Positions 1 to 8,520 of a DNA stretch of 64,000 bases are shown in pieces. The stretch lies in assembly GCA_963835935.1 (NCBI GenBank), contig CAWIHK010000001.1, forward strand, positions 1,674,001 through 1,738,000, given 5' to 3'. A model generated the notes under the pieces. The model saw only the letters and a program-made list of their open reading frames with translations, did no database searches and was not told the DNA's origin. The first letter of the stretch is position 1. Every line of letters begins with the position of its first letter. Made by a program: the position numbers and the translations under genes. The stretch is from CAWIHK01 sp963835935. Its GTDB lineage: Bacteria > Bacteroidota > Ignavibacteria > UBA10030 > CAVZMI01.

Positions 1-958
1 AAGATACCACCTCAAATTCTCTATTCAATTCTTCTTCGTCCATTGTTGCGTAAACGCTGCTTGATACACCTGAGAAGGCAGTGACTATCTTCGTTGTATC
101 AACTATACCGGGATTATAAATGAAAAACTTTTTCCCTGATACGGCAAGTTTTCCACCCAAAGAATCGTTAATGGAAAATAAAAAAGTATATGTTCCATTC
201 GGCAATTTGCTAATATTAATTGTTCCTGCTTCAACGCTCGATTCATTATGCCGGGGCTTTGATTTTTTCTGCGAAATAACTTCTCTCCCCATTGCGTTAA
301 ATACGGATGCTTGTGTATAGAAATTTTTCTCACTCGTATTTGCATTTAGGTTATATACTTCGACATAGTAAAATAGAATAGGCATCCCGACTCCAAAGTA
401 GTGAATCGGGTTTGGAATCACTTCGAGTGTATTTTTATAGAACGGACTTTCTTTCGCTCCGTCACTCTTAATTGAACTGCATAATTCAACATCGCTCAAT
501 CCAAGCAAAGATTTATCAGTGAATAGAATTGATTGCATGGGTATTGAAAGACTATCGTGAAATGAAGGCTTGAACTCATCTTCTACTTTGATACACACAT
601 CGTATTCTCCTGCAGGTATGAAAAATGAATATAAGCCCGCGAGAGCATTTTGTGGTTGCCTGCCTACGGTATCGGTATAAACTTTTGGAATTCGCCACCG
701 GCCTATTGCGATAACAGAGTCAGATTTCTGTTTTTTAACTTGAGCAGTAAATAAAGCGCTTACCTCATATCCTTTATCTGTCTTATGAAGAGACAAAGGC
801 TGTTCCGAAAATGAGTAATATATTTCCAAATAAACATTCGAAGAATCTCCCCGGTAACGAGAATAATCGACATTAAGACCTAGATTCTGCTGAGAAAACA
901 CCAGCAATATCATACTTGTCGAGACTATTAAAATATTTACAATGTTCCTTATTTTCAT
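1..958 (-). CDS. GWxTD-domain protein, N-terminal part (runs off window)
   Basis: The minus frame is open from an ATG at 958 to the window edge, about 319 codons without a stop. The product starts with a hydrophobic signal segment (MKIRNIVNILIVSTSMILL) followed by a beta-rich region. It then has a short helical start with the acidic stretch MDEEELNREFE, which in the GWxTD family lies just before the diagnostic domain; that domain itself lies outside the window. The family is common in Ignavibacteria-like genomes and its role is unknown; the protein is probably exported. A GGGAGAATAGTAAAATG context provides the start. It follows the YjbQ gene with a few bases between them, so the two may be cotranscribed. 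Family assignment is inferred from the layout, not from the missing motif. Confidence 0.6.
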   Translation of the reverse strand, partial: MKIRNIVNILIVSTSMILLVFSQQNLGLNVDYSRYRGDSSNVYLEIYYSFSEQPLSLHKTDKGYEVSALFTAQVKKQKSDSVIAIGRWRIPKVYTDTVGRQPQNALAGLYSFFIPAGEYDVCIKVEDEFKPSFHDSLSIPMQSILFTDKSLLGLSDVELCSSIKSDGAKESPFYKNTLEVIPNPIHYFGVGMPILFYYVEVYNLNANTSEKNFYTQASVFNAMGREVISQKKSKPRHNESSVEAGTINISKLPNGTYTFLFSINDSLGGKLAVSGKKFFIYNPGIVDTTKIVTAFSGVSSSVYATMDEEELNREFEVVS

Positions 959-962
959 TTTA

Positions 963-1376
963 CTATTCTCCCATTACTTTTATAATAACACGTTTTCGTC
1001 GCTGACCGTCGAATTCAGCGTAATAAATTTGTTGCCAAGGTCCAAAATCCAATTTCCCAGCCGTGATCGGAACAATCACTTCATGATGAAGAAGCAAGCT
1101 TTTCAAATGAGCATCTCCGTTCGTTTCTCCCGTCTGATGATGTTTATAATTCGGATTGTACGGAGCGAGATGTTCAACCCACTCATCAATATCTTGTATA
1201 AGGCCTGATTCGGCATCGTTTACATAAACGGCAGCTGTAATATGCATTGCAGATACCAGGACCATGCCTTCTTTGACTCCACTTTTTTCCACGACATCAC
1301 GAACATCGTTGGTGATGTTTAAATACTCTCGATGTTTTTTTGTCGAGAATGTAAGATATTGTGTATATGACTTCAT
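963..1376 (-). CDS. YjbQ/UPF0047 family protein
   Basis: This 137-residue protein matches the YjbQ (UPF0047) family over its whole length. Visible family landmarks are HITAAVYVNDAE (the usual HTSAA region), DIDEWVEHLAP, the His-rich YKHHQTGETNGDAHLKS segment and the C-terminal GPWQQIYYAEFDGQRRKR. These conserved His and Asp residues form the presumed active pocket in solved members. Some members complement thiamine-phosphate synthase defects weakly, so databases call the family secondary thiamine-phosphate synthase; the physiological role is uncertain. The gene begins one base after the stop of the receiver-domain gene upstream, which suggests one transcript. Confidence 0.9.
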   Translation of the reverse strand: MKSYTQYLTFSTKKHREYLNITNDVRDVVEKSGVKEGMVLVSAMHITAAVYVNDAESGLIQDIDEWVEHLAPYNPNYKHHQTGETNGDAHLKSLLLHHEVIVPITAGKLDFGPWQQIYYAEFDGQRRKRVIIKVMGE

Positions 1377-1377
1377 A

Positions 1378-1767
1378 TTAATCCAAATAACGATGCATCA
1401 GTCGAATTAAATTCGCCGTGCTGATTGGTTTGACAAGAAATTCATCGGCTCCATTTTCTAAAAGTTGTTTCACTACGAAACGTTCAGAATAACCGCTTGT
1501 GCTTACAATTGCAACGTCTTGCTTCATCTCTCTAATTTTTTGGATCAGAACCGGCCCTTCTAGTTTCGGCAGACTAAGATCTGTGATCACGAGCTTAACA
1601 CGGTCACAATGCTGACTAAACTTTTCCAGTCCTTCTTCCCCGTCTCCGGCTGTAATAACCTCATGACCATTTATTCGAAACAATGCCGAGATAATTTTCC
1701 GAAGTGCATCATCATCTTCAATAATTAATACGTTGGCGTCCGACTTTTTTCCCTGATTATCCATCAT
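1378..1767 (-). CDS. single-domain response regulator (receiver only)
   Basis: The 129-residue product is a lone CheY-like receiver domain. The acidic pocket is E17-D18-D19, the predicted phospho-acceptor is D63 in VITDLSLP, the switch serine/threonine lies in STSGY (about S91), and the conserved lysine is K113 in VKP. There is no output domain, so it must act through protein contacts or as a phosphate relay. No histidine kinase is next to it. It is followed almost directly by the YjbQ gene, and the promoter must lie in the 1768-1985 gap. Confidence 0.9.
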   Translation of the reverse strand: MMDNQGKKSDANVLIIEDDDALRKIISALFRINGHEVITAGDGEEGLEKFSQHCDRVKLVITDLSLPKLEGPVLIQKIREMKQDVAIVSTSGYSERFVVKQLLENGADEFLVKPISTANLIRLMHRYLD

Positions 1768-1925
1768 CTATCCTTTACCATAGTTATCATTAGAAATATA
1801 GTATTCATATTATAGAAGTGCAAGCCTGCTCTTCCTCACAGTATAAAGTTCTTTTGCGGGGCGAAGCAGGCCGACTCCGCCGAGCGTCTTAGAATTTATT
1901 TCAGGTATTACAAGGCAAGTACGAA

Positions 1926-1961
1926 AAAGCCCTGACCGTTTTTTCCGATCAGGGCTTTCTC
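1926..1961 (-). terminator. intrinsic terminator downstream of the 22-aa peptide gene
   Basis: Read on the minus strand, AAAGCCCTGA pairs with TCAGGGCTTT over 10 bp around an A-rich loop and is followed by a T-run. It lies 25 bases downstream of the small-peptide stop codon, ending a short monocistronic transcript. On the plus strand the same hairpin also has Ts on its far side, so it may work in both directions. Confidence 0.75.
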
Positions 1962-1985
1962 CCCCATCCATTTGATCCGTCTACG

Positions 1986-2054
1986 TCAAGACGCGACGAG
2001 ATAGAAAATAATACAGATCAACAGGACGATACCAAGCAATGGTCCTAATTTCAT
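1986..2054 (-). CDS. 22-residue single-span membrane peptide
   Basis: A complete small frame encodes MKLGPLLGIVLLICIIFYLV followed by AS and a stop. The product is almost entirely one hydrophobic helix, with one lysine at the N-terminal end. A strong Shine-Dalgarno-like tract (GGGAGGTGG) lies immediately upstream of the ATG, and an intrinsic terminator follows the stop. These signals, rather than length, support it as a real gene. It could be a membrane microprotein or a leader peptide; no family was recognised. It is preceded by a leader that can fold into alternative hairpins. Confidence 0.6.
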   Translation of the reverse strand: MKLGPLLGIVLLICIIFYLVAS

Positions 2055-2083
2055 TCCACCTCCCTTTCCTTTTTGGATCAACA

Positions 2084-2168
2084 TCGTCCACCTTGAGCTA
2101 CCCCGTGGATGCTTTCTCCACCGACAGAGTTTTGTGCTCAGCAACTTTGAGAGCCTATCTCATCTCTC
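2084..2168 (-). promoter_or_regulatory. foldable 5' leader of the small-peptide gene with alternative hairpins
   Basis: On the minus strand, GAGAG (2168-2164) can pair with CTCTC (2153-2149). TGAGC (2140-2136) can pair with GCTCA (2098-2094) and encloses GTGGA (2121-2117) paired with TCCAC (2109-2105). The same TCCAC can instead pair with a second GTGGA at 2091-2087 just ahead of the ribosome binding site. Two mutually exclusive hairpins are a typical switch layout. No known riboswitch class was recognised, so this is a candidate only. Confidence 0.35.
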
Positions 2169-2180
2169 ACTTGAATAAAG

Positions 2181-2210
2181 TATAAAATCGATATAATAAA
2201 GTTGTGACAA
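2181..2210 (-). promoter_or_regulatory. possible sigma-70-like promoter for the small-peptide gene
   Basis: On the minus strand, TTGTCA at 2210-2205 is followed 18 bases later by TTTATA (2186-2181), a weak but plausible -35/-10 pair. Transcription would start near 2174, at the beginning of the foldable leader. Confidence 0.3.
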
Positions 2211-2643
2211 ATCGCACTCGTGCTATCGACTTGCCTATGCTTGTGATATTTCTCACTCAAATTTATAATGCATTGAAATACTTGCAGTTATGCCTTCCCT
2301 CATTTTCAGTTTATCTTTTTCAGTTCAAAATACTATCTACATTTTTTTTATTTTCTTGACAAATGATTTAGAGTATATCGGATTACCAATAGAAGAGTTA
2401 TACTTTCTTTGCAAAAACACATACAAAGAAACGTAATATATCGAAGGTCGTTCTATTCCCAAGTGCAGGGTCAGGAATATTCCCCACCTAGCATGAGTTA
2501 TTATTCATCGAAAGGATAGATTTGGATTTGTATTGCTCATTAACATATGAAAATATTAGGTGTTTCCAATAAAACTCTATGATGAATGGTGTTGCTTTTT
2601 AACTTATCCTTGCGTAGAATTATTGTTAAATGGATTGATTGAT
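2211..2643. other. intergenic region before the AraC-type regulator
   Basis: AT-rich, with no convincing coding frame. A TTGACA at 2356-2361 is present, but no good -10 box lies at the right distance. The promoters of the peptide gene (minus) and the regulator gene (plus) should both lie in or at the edge of this stretch. Confidence 0.4.
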
Positions 2644-3774
2644 ATGACCTTAAGTTTGATGGAACTCATCGCTTTTCTTACATTGCTCCAATTGATTTTT
2701 TTAGCAATCGTTTTATTTAATTACAAAAAGGGAAAAAGGCTGAGCAACCGCATCCTTGCCGGATTCATGATTTCGAATGCTCTGCTGATTGCACAATTTC
2801 TTCTATATCATTACGGCTTGATATCGCATTCAAAAAATATCGTCATTGCTAGTTTTTCATATTATCCGCTTCTTATGCCGTTTTTATATTTGTATATCCG
2901 TTCGCTCTGCTATTCAGATTTTCGGTTGAGGCCGATACACATTCTACATCTTCTTCCTTCCATGGTCTGTACATTTTCAACGATGATTGTTGATCTTCTC
3001 GTTCACAATGAAACACAGGCAGGAATATTTTCGACTCAGCTGGAGGAGATTTTTCATTTAACGGAATGGAGTTGTGCAGCCATCCTTCATCTGCAAATCA
3101 TCAGCTATCTTGTTGCTTTGTATGTCATGCTTCGGACATATCGAAAGAATTTGAAAGATATCTATTCAACTATTGAAAGAATCGACCTCTGGTGGTGCAA
3201 CATACTGCTGCTCGGATTCGCAACAATGTGGCTCATGGACTTCCTGAGTTGGATTCTTAGGTTTTCGTCTGCGACTCCTCCATTTGTTTTTTATTGGCTG
3301 TTGGTTTTGTCGCTGTTCATCAATCTTGTATTGACAATGGCTATAACATACCGTGGACTTACTCAATCAGAGAGTTTCTCCGGTATCCAGGCATTTTCTA
3401 AATATGCTGCATCACGTTTAACACACTCCGATTGCGAGGAAATAATTCAAAAATTGGTGGAATGCATGGATAAAGAAAAACCATATTTAACGCCGTCTCT
3501 TTCGATTGACGATCTTGCAGGAAAAATCAATGTTCTGCCCAAACACCTATCGCAAGCAATTCACGTCTGTTTGAATCAAAGTTTCTATGATCTTATAAAC
3601 TCCCGGCGTATTGAAGAAGTCAAAAAACTTATACACGAAGACAAATCTCAGAATTTGACTCTCATTGCGATTGCGTACGATGCAGGTTTCAATTCCAAAT
3701 CGGTATTCAATGAGGCATTTAAAAAACATGCAGGTATGACCCCAAAGGAATTCAAACGTCTTTCATTCAACTGA
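2644..3774 (+). CDS. membrane-anchored AraC-family transcriptional regulator
   Basis: The 376-residue product has an N-terminal half of about six to seven hydrophobic segments, beginning MTLSLMELIAFLTLLQLIFL. A C-terminal AraC/XylS double helix-turn-helix domain follows. Its diagnostic end is AYDAGFNSKSVFNEAFKKHA followed by GMTPKEFKRL. Such membrane AraC regulators are frequent in Bacteroidota and are thought to sense a ligand in or at the membrane. A GTG at 2560 would add 28 residues, but ATG 2644 places the first membrane helix at the N-terminus, so it is preferred. It is the first gene of the plus-strand block of secreted proteins and may control the DNRLRE-exporter operon just downstream. 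Confidence 0.85.
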   Translation: MTLSLMELIAFLTLLQLIFLAIVLFNYKKGKRLSNRILAGFMISNALLIAQFLLYHYGLISHSKNIVIASFSYYPLLMPFLYLYIRSLCYSDFRLRPIHILHLLPSMVCTFSTMIVDLLVHNETQAGIFSTQLEEIFHLTEWSCAAILHLQIISYLVALYVMLRTYRKNLKDIYSTIERIDLWWCNILLLGFATMWLMDFLSWILRFSSATPPFVFYWLLVLSLFINLVLTMAITYRGLTQSESFSGIQAFSKYAASRLTHSDCEEIIQKLVECMDKEKPYLTPSLSIDDLAGKINVLPKHLSQAIHVCLNQSFYDLINSRRIEEVKKLIHEDKSQNLTLIAIAYDAGFNSKSVFNEAFKKHAGMTPKEFKRLSFN

Positions 3775-3819
3775 TTCATTTTTTCTGATCTCTTCAATTC
3801 AATGAATCTAATGAAAGAT

Positions 3820-3841
3820 GTCCGACATTCGGAACTCGGAC
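3820..3841. repeat. inverted repeat GTCCGA-N10-TCGGAC
   Basis: A 6-bp perfect inverted repeat lies about 100 bases upstream of the DNRLRE gene and 46 bases after the AraC-type gene. It has no T-run, so it is not a terminator. It could be an operator, for example for the adjacent regulator, but this is speculative. Confidence 0.3.
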
Positions 3842-3942
3842 GAATCCTAATTATATCTAACATATTTTGTATGTAATCTAAGCCAGATAAATAATGGGAG
3901 TTTCAATAAATAAATATTCTTTTTGAGAACGGAGAAGTTAAA

Positions 3943-4845
3943 ATGAAAAAGACACGTTTTATTAATGCGGGATTACTCATGCTTATAGCGTTGCTGGTTT
4001 GCTTTAGTAATATTTACGCCCAGGATACAACGATACTACAGCCGGGACCGGATGGAAAAGATACCTATGTTTGCGATTGTTTACCAAACGTTAATAATCC
4101 TAATGGGCCAATAACTGTTTTATATCAAGGCCAATATGGAATTTGTTTTGATCGTTTCCTTATTCAATGGGATATATCATCACTTCCTAAAAATATATCC
4201 ATTTCGAGTGCGATTATGGAATTGAAGTGCAGTAATATTTACGGTTCGATTAGTGGTCGACCGGTATATTATCGTGTCACAGGGAATTGGGAAGAAACAC
4301 AAGTAACCGTTGCAACATTGCCCACCTATACGAAAGAAGATTCCGTGGCCACCGATTGGCCTACTGTAGGGCAATGGCATTCCGTGGACATTACAAAGTT
4401 TGTACAGAAGTGGATTCAGGACACTACTTCAAATTGCGGCATTTATGGACATTGCGCCGGTACGACAGGCCAATGTGACGCCGAATTCTATTCATCCGAT
4501 GCTTCTGTAAGCAATTCCCGGCCCAAATTAACCATCACCTACGCTTCAACGAAGGTTGAAAATTTGAAACCGTCTCAACCCATGAATTTTCATTTAGGTC
4601 AGAACTATCCTAATCCCTTCAATCCAACCACAAAGATTCAGTACACGATTCCTCGCAACGAATTCGTTTCACTGAAAGTATTTGATCTGTTAGGAAATGA
4701 AATCGTAACTCTTGTGAATCAGAGACAGAATGCAGGAACCTATGAGTCACTTTTTGATGCGAGCCATTTGACCAGCGGAATTTTTCTCTACGAACTACGA
4801 GCAGGCAATTATCACGATGCTAAAAAATTAATGTTGCTCAAATAG
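3943..4845 (+). CDS. secreted DNRLRE-domain protein with T9SS tail
   Basis: The 300-residue protein starts with a signal peptide (cleavage after IYAQ). A DNRLRE-type beta-sandwich of about 170 residues follows, with the typical landmarks DRFLIQWDISSLP, SISSAIMELK, NWEETQVTVATLP and the closing SNSRPKLTITY. A T9SS type A sorting tail (QNYPNPFNPTTKIQY ending AKKLMLLK) completes it. The DNRLRE domain is common in surface-bound and carbohydrate-associated proteins. Many cysteines (CDC, CGIYGHC) suggest disulphides after export. It leads a likely operon with an ABC permease (gap 11 bases) and ATPase, and an SD-like GGAG precedes the ATG. Confidence 0.85.
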   Translation: MKKTRFINAGLLMLIALLVCFSNIYAQDTTILQPGPDGKDTYVCDCLPNVNNPNGPITVLYQGQYGICFDRFLIQWDISSLPKNISISSAIMELKCSNIYGSISGRPVYYRVTGNWEETQVTVATLPTYTKEDSVATDWPTVGQWHSVDITKFVQKWIQDTTSNCGIYGHCAGTTGQCDAEFYSSDASVSNSRPKLTITYASTKVENLKPSQPMNFHLGQNYPNPFNPTTKIQYTIPRNEFVSLKVFDLLGNEIVTLVNQRQNAGTYESLFDASHLTSGIFLYELRAGNYHDAKKLMLLK

Positions 4846-4856
4846 TGAAATAAATT

Positions 4857-6083
4857 ATGAATGATATAGTTACTTGTGCCTGGCGTGAATTGATACGAAG
4901 AAAGAGACGTGCGTTAACAAATATTTTTGGATACACACTAGCAGTGGCGATGATGATCGTGCTGGTCGGCAGTCTTTTCAATTCAAAAGAGAAAGCCGAC
5001 CAGATTTTGAATCATACGGGGACACATTTTATCGCATTTTTACCGGATTGTATCGCAGGATGTGCGCCGTACAGCAAAGATAAGTCGCTCAAGGAAAACG
5101 AAGGTTTTATAGCAAACGGAGTATCTACTAATCTCATTCCCATTAGTTTCGTTGATGAAGTTAAGAAACTTCCCAATGTAAAAGATGCCGCACCATTCTT
5201 GCTTTTTCAATTCAGAAGCTCCAAAGACAATCACCTGTTTACGATAGGAGGTTTTGATCCAAACGATACGATAGCGGTTGGCACAACGAGTTGTGCTCCG
5301 AATGATATTGTTGCGGGTCGTTTTCTGACAGTAAAGGATTCCGGTAATGTAATAGTTGAAGAATCTTATGCGCTTTTGAAAAAAATAAAAGTCAACGATC
5401 GGGTCGAAATCGCAGGCGATTTATATCCTGTAATAGGAATTGTCAACGCCGGCATTCGTCCTGCAAAAGCAAACATCTATCTGCTATATAACCATGCTGA
5501 AAAAATTATCAATAAACACATACAGAAATTTCCAATTCATAATCAGACAAATATTTTACTCGTAGAAGCAAGAAACGCAAAAGTACATGATTCGGTCATG
5601 AAATCAATTAAAACACTCTTCCCTTCTCTTACATTCTCCACCTACAATTGTTATAAGCCGGCTGCAGAAGTAATGGGATTGAATGAAACAGCTGTGTGGT
5701 CGTTGATCATTGTCATCGGAGCGGCTGCGTTGATTTTATCATTGAAATCCCAGTTGACTTCTATTATTGAAAGAAAACGAGAGATTGGAATTTTGAAGTC
5801 AATTGGCTGGAGCAATCGAAATGTGGTAACACAACTCCTGGTTGAGTCGCTCATTCAGGCTGCATTAGGAGGATTTTTTGGATGTGTCATCGCACTTATA
5901 TTATTGCTGTTTGTTCCCGGCATAATACCAGGGGGAGAAATGATTTCATTTCCTGATTCAATTCTCGCTTTGATATCGATTGCCAGTTTTATTCTTTCAC
6001 TTGTTGGAGGGATAATAGCAGGAAGTATCCCCGCTTTCCTGGTTGCCCGTCAGCAACCTGTGGATGCACTAAGAAGTATTTGA
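4857..6083 (+). CDS. MacB/FtsX-type ABC transporter permease
   Basis: The 408-residue protein has the MacB/LolC layout: an N-terminal membrane helix (about residues 20-42), a large periplasmic MacB-like domain, and three C-terminal helices. The C-terminal half carries the typical FtsX-family stretch SIIERKREIGILKSIGWSN and ends with AFLVARQQPVDALRSI. Proteins of this type form mechanotransmission exporters or lipoprotein/peptide extrusion systems with a cognate ATPase. The ATPase gene follows after 30 bases. The substrate is unknown. Confidence 0.9.
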   Translation: MNDIVTCAWRELIRRKRRALTNIFGYTLAVAMMIVLVGSLFNSKEKADQILNHTGTHFIAFLPDCIAGCAPYSKDKSLKENEGFIANGVSTNLIPISFVDEVKKLPNVKDAAPFLLFQFRSSKDNHLFTIGGFDPNDTIAVGTTSCAPNDIVAGRFLTVKDSGNVIVEESYALLKKIKVNDRVEIAGDLYPVIGIVNAGIRPAKANIYLLYNHAEKIINKHIQKFPIHNQTNILLVEARNAKVHDSVMKSIKTLFPSLTFSTYNCYKPAAEVMGLNETAVWSLIIVIGAAALILSLKSQLTSIIERKREIGILKSIGWSNRNVVTQLLVESLIQAALGGFFGCVIALILLLFVPGIIPGGEMISFPDSILALISIASFILSLVGGIIAGSIPAFLVARQQPVDALRSI

Positions 6084-6113
6084 TCAAAAACCAGTTACAG
6101 GATAATTAAAATA

Positions 6114-6809
6114 ATGGACTTAAATCAATCTGATATTCTTTTAGCGTGCGATCATATTACGAAAAGTTATACGACAAATAAACGTTCAACTCCCGTCTTG
6201 AAAGGAATCGATCTCTTAGTACATCGAGGTGAAATTGCAATCATAAAGGGCAAGAACGGCGCGGGTAAAACTACCTTGATGGAAATTCTTGGCGGAATCT
6301 CTCGTCCTAATTCCGGCAGTATTTTATTTAACAGACGCTTAATGGAAAGCCAGACGAATGAGCAATTGGCGTTCGTGCGACGTGAGAAGATCGGTATCAT
6401 TTTCCAGAACTTTAATTTAATTCCTACATGGACGGCATTCGAAAATATTGAGGCCGCTCTTTTACATAGAGGATTCTCTAAATCAATTCGACATAAGAGA
6501 GTGAATATTTTGCTTGAAGATATTGGATTGAAAAATGAAAAAGATCACCTGCCTTCAGAGCTTAGTGCCGGCCAGCAGCAACGAGTCGCAATCGCGCGAG
6601 CTTTAACCCATGATCCGATTCTCATCATCGCTGACGAACCGACGTGTGAGCTGGATAAAGAGACATCAATGCAAATAATAAATCATTTGATTACGCCAAT
6701 AAAGGAAAAAGGAGTCACCCTTATTGTCGCTACACATGGATCCTTTCCATTGGATGTCGCCGACAGTATCTATCTTTTGGAAGACGGAATTCTCCAGCAC
6801 TCAAACTGA
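6114..6809 (+). CDS. ABC transporter ATP-binding protein (LolD/MacB type)
   Basis: The 231-residue ATPase has Walker A GKNGAGKTTL, Q-loop FQNFNLIPTWTAFENI, signature LSAGQQQRVAIARAL, Walker B ILIIADEPTCELD and H-loop ATHG. This arrangement is typical of the LolD/MacB/FtsE branch. The signature has LSAGQ rather than the usual LSGGQ. It partners with the FtsX-type permease directly upstream. No periplasmic adaptor gene is seen nearby. Confidence 0.92.
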   Translation: MDLNQSDILLACDHITKSYTTNKRSTPVLKGIDLLVHRGEIAIIKGKNGAGKTTLMEILGGISRPNSGSILFNRRLMESQTNEQLAFVRREKIGIIFQNFNLIPTWTAFENIEAALLHRGFSKSIRHKRVNILLEDIGLKNEKDHLPSELSAGQQQRVAIARALTHDPILIIADEPTCELDKETSMQIINHLITPIKEKGVTLIVATHGSFPLDVADSIYLLEDGILQHSN

Positions 6810-7110
6810 TCTATTACCAAAATTTTCTCTTCGATTCCGAAAACAGTACTGCCTAAAATTGATCATTCATCCATGCGAATGTTCGGAAGTGAACCCTCCG
6901 AGGATTTTCGAGTATCTAAAATGCCGGGGTTCTAAGGAAGTAAACTCTTTTCGTACGTATTATTAAGGAGATGAAAACAGACACTGTTTCTGACGCTAAG
7001 TTATCGGCAATGATGTAATTAAATTCGAGTTATGATGTCCAAAACGATTTTTCAAATAGTTATTACGGAAAAATTTGAATTGATAGAATTATTGTACAAA
7101 AGGAGAAGTC
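6810..7110. other. intergenic region before the DUF362 gene
   Basis: No supported gene here. A 15-codon frame after AAGGAG near 6967 has no spacer between SD and ATG and is not convincing. The DUF362 ribosome binding site (AAAAGGAGAAGTC) closes the stretch. Confidence 0.4.
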
Positions 7111-8520
7111 ATGATTCCACTAAAGAATTCTTTTCGATCAATGAAAAAGCAATATCTCATACATCTTATCGGTTTCGTTGCCCTACTCTGGTTCCTAATC
7201 CGCGTTATCCCAAAACCAATTAGAGCATCATACCCTTGTCAGCGAGCGGCATTCCCTCTTGCCTCGGCTTTTGTGCTTTGGCTAATGAGCTTCTTGGGGT
7301 CATTTCTTTTTTTCAGGAAAGCCAGGACATTAATCAGAAATTCAAGGTTTGTCCTTGCATCAATATGTATTTTAGTATCGCTCGTACTGCTCGTATGTTT
7401 TCAGGCGCAGCATGGGGCGGTACCACTCCTGGCCGAATCAGTTTTGAATACACAACCTGTGATGAAAGACGTTGCGGCGGATAGCGCTGTGGTTCAACCT
7501 CGCAGCATAGTCGCCATTGTACAATCTTCACAAACAAATGCCGACGATATCGATTCTGTTGAAATAGACAACATGGTTAGACAGGCGGTTGAAATGGCGG
7601 GAGGCATCGATGATATTGTGCACGACAACAGCGTTGTAGTTATTAAGCCGAACCTGGTCGTTTCAGCGGTAACGGATGATAATCTTCAGCCTGTTAGCAC
7701 ACTGCCGGAAAAGGTTAATAGCGTGACGACCGACTACAGAGTCATTCAGGCGGCAGTAAATCTTGTGAGAGAGAAAAATCCTCATGGGAAAGTGTACATC
7801 GTAGAAGGTTCGGCAGTCGGGAATGTTCGTGACAATATGACGAAGATGGGTTGGTTTAAAGTGCGAGGAGTCGATGAATTTATTTGTCTGGATGAGGCAT
7901 GCGGAAATTGGAGAGATAAAACATCAGCCCAACTCACGAAAGTTTCATTGCCGATGAACATACCCTTATATTCAATTGCGAACAACGAGTATTATTTCAA
8001 TAAAGTATATTACGAAGCCGATGTAATCATTAGTCTCCCGATTTTAAAAACACATTGTTATACTGCATTTACAGGCGCGGTGAAAAACGTAGGCATTGGA
8101 GCGTCTCCGATAAATATCTATGGTTCTTCAACGATCAATCCATGGAGGTTTGATGTGATTGATCATGGAAGTACCAATAACTATGCTAATCTACATGACT
8201 GGATACACGATTTTTATATGTGCAAGCCCGTTAATTTTGCAATAATGGATGCCTTAACCGGTATGCAGCACGGTCCAAATCCAGGGAACAACGATCCTAT
8301 TTCACTTCAGAAGAAGAATACCCGGTGTATTATTGCGAGTAGAGATCCTATTGCGATGGATGCCATAGGATCATTGATTGTTCAGGTTGATCCTTCCAAA
8401 GTACGACATCTGGTAACATTACATAACGGTAATATGGGTTGTGCCGATCCTAAATACATCAGGGTGAAGGGCGTGAGGGTTGACCAGGTGAAAGATCACT
8501 ATGCCAACTACGTATTATAA
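7111..8520 (+). CDS. DUF362-domain membrane protein, C-terminus cut off by IS remnant
   Basis: The 469-residue product has about three N-terminal membrane segments (residues 15-35, 50-72 and 80-100) with a conserved-looking YPCQRAAFPLASAF stretch. A DUF362 domain follows, with DNSVVVIKPNLVVS, VYIVEGSAVG, ADVIISLPILKTH, TGAVKNVGIG and DPIAMDAIG. The role of the domain is unknown; some relatives carry iron-sulphur domains, but none is seen here. The frame reads DQVKDHYA and then diverges into IS-derived sequence, stopping within 5 codons. The lost tail is the fragment at 9027-9587. The SD AAAAGGAG is well placed for ATG 7111. Confidence 0.85.
   Translation: MIPLKNSFRSMKKQYLIHLIGFVALLWFLIRVIPKPIRASYPCQRAAFPLASAFVLWLMSFLGSFLFFRKARTLIRNSRFVLASICILVSLVLLVCFQAQHGAVPLLAESVLNTQPVMKDVAADSAVVQPRSIVAIVQSSQTNADDIDSVEIDNMVRQAVEMAGGIDDIVHDNSVVVIKPNLVVSAVTDDNLQPVSTLPEKVNSVTTDYRVIQAAVNLVREKNPHGKVYIVEGSAVGNVRDNMTKMGWFKVRGVDEFICLDEACGNWRDKTSAQLTKVSLPMNIPLYSIANNEYYFNKVYYEADVIISLPILKTHCYTAFTGAVKNVGIGASPINIYGSSTINPWRFDVIDHGSTNNYANLHDWIHDFYMCKPVNFAIMDALTGMQHGPNPGNNDPISLQKKNTRCIIASRDPIAMDAIGSLIVQVDPSKVRHLVTLHNGNMGCADPKYIRVKGVRVDQVKDHYANYVL

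Noticed and set aside
942..1208. Plus-strand open frame opposite YjbQ
   Set aside because: It is antisense to a well conserved gene, with no RBS and low-complexity composition.
2356..2385. TTGACA as a promoter for the AraC-type gene
   Set aside because: No -10 like hexamer stands 16-18 bases downstream.
7032..7223. Frame starting upstream of and overlapping the DUF362 gene
   Set aside because: It runs out of frame through the DUF362 start, whose SD and membrane helices are convincing.
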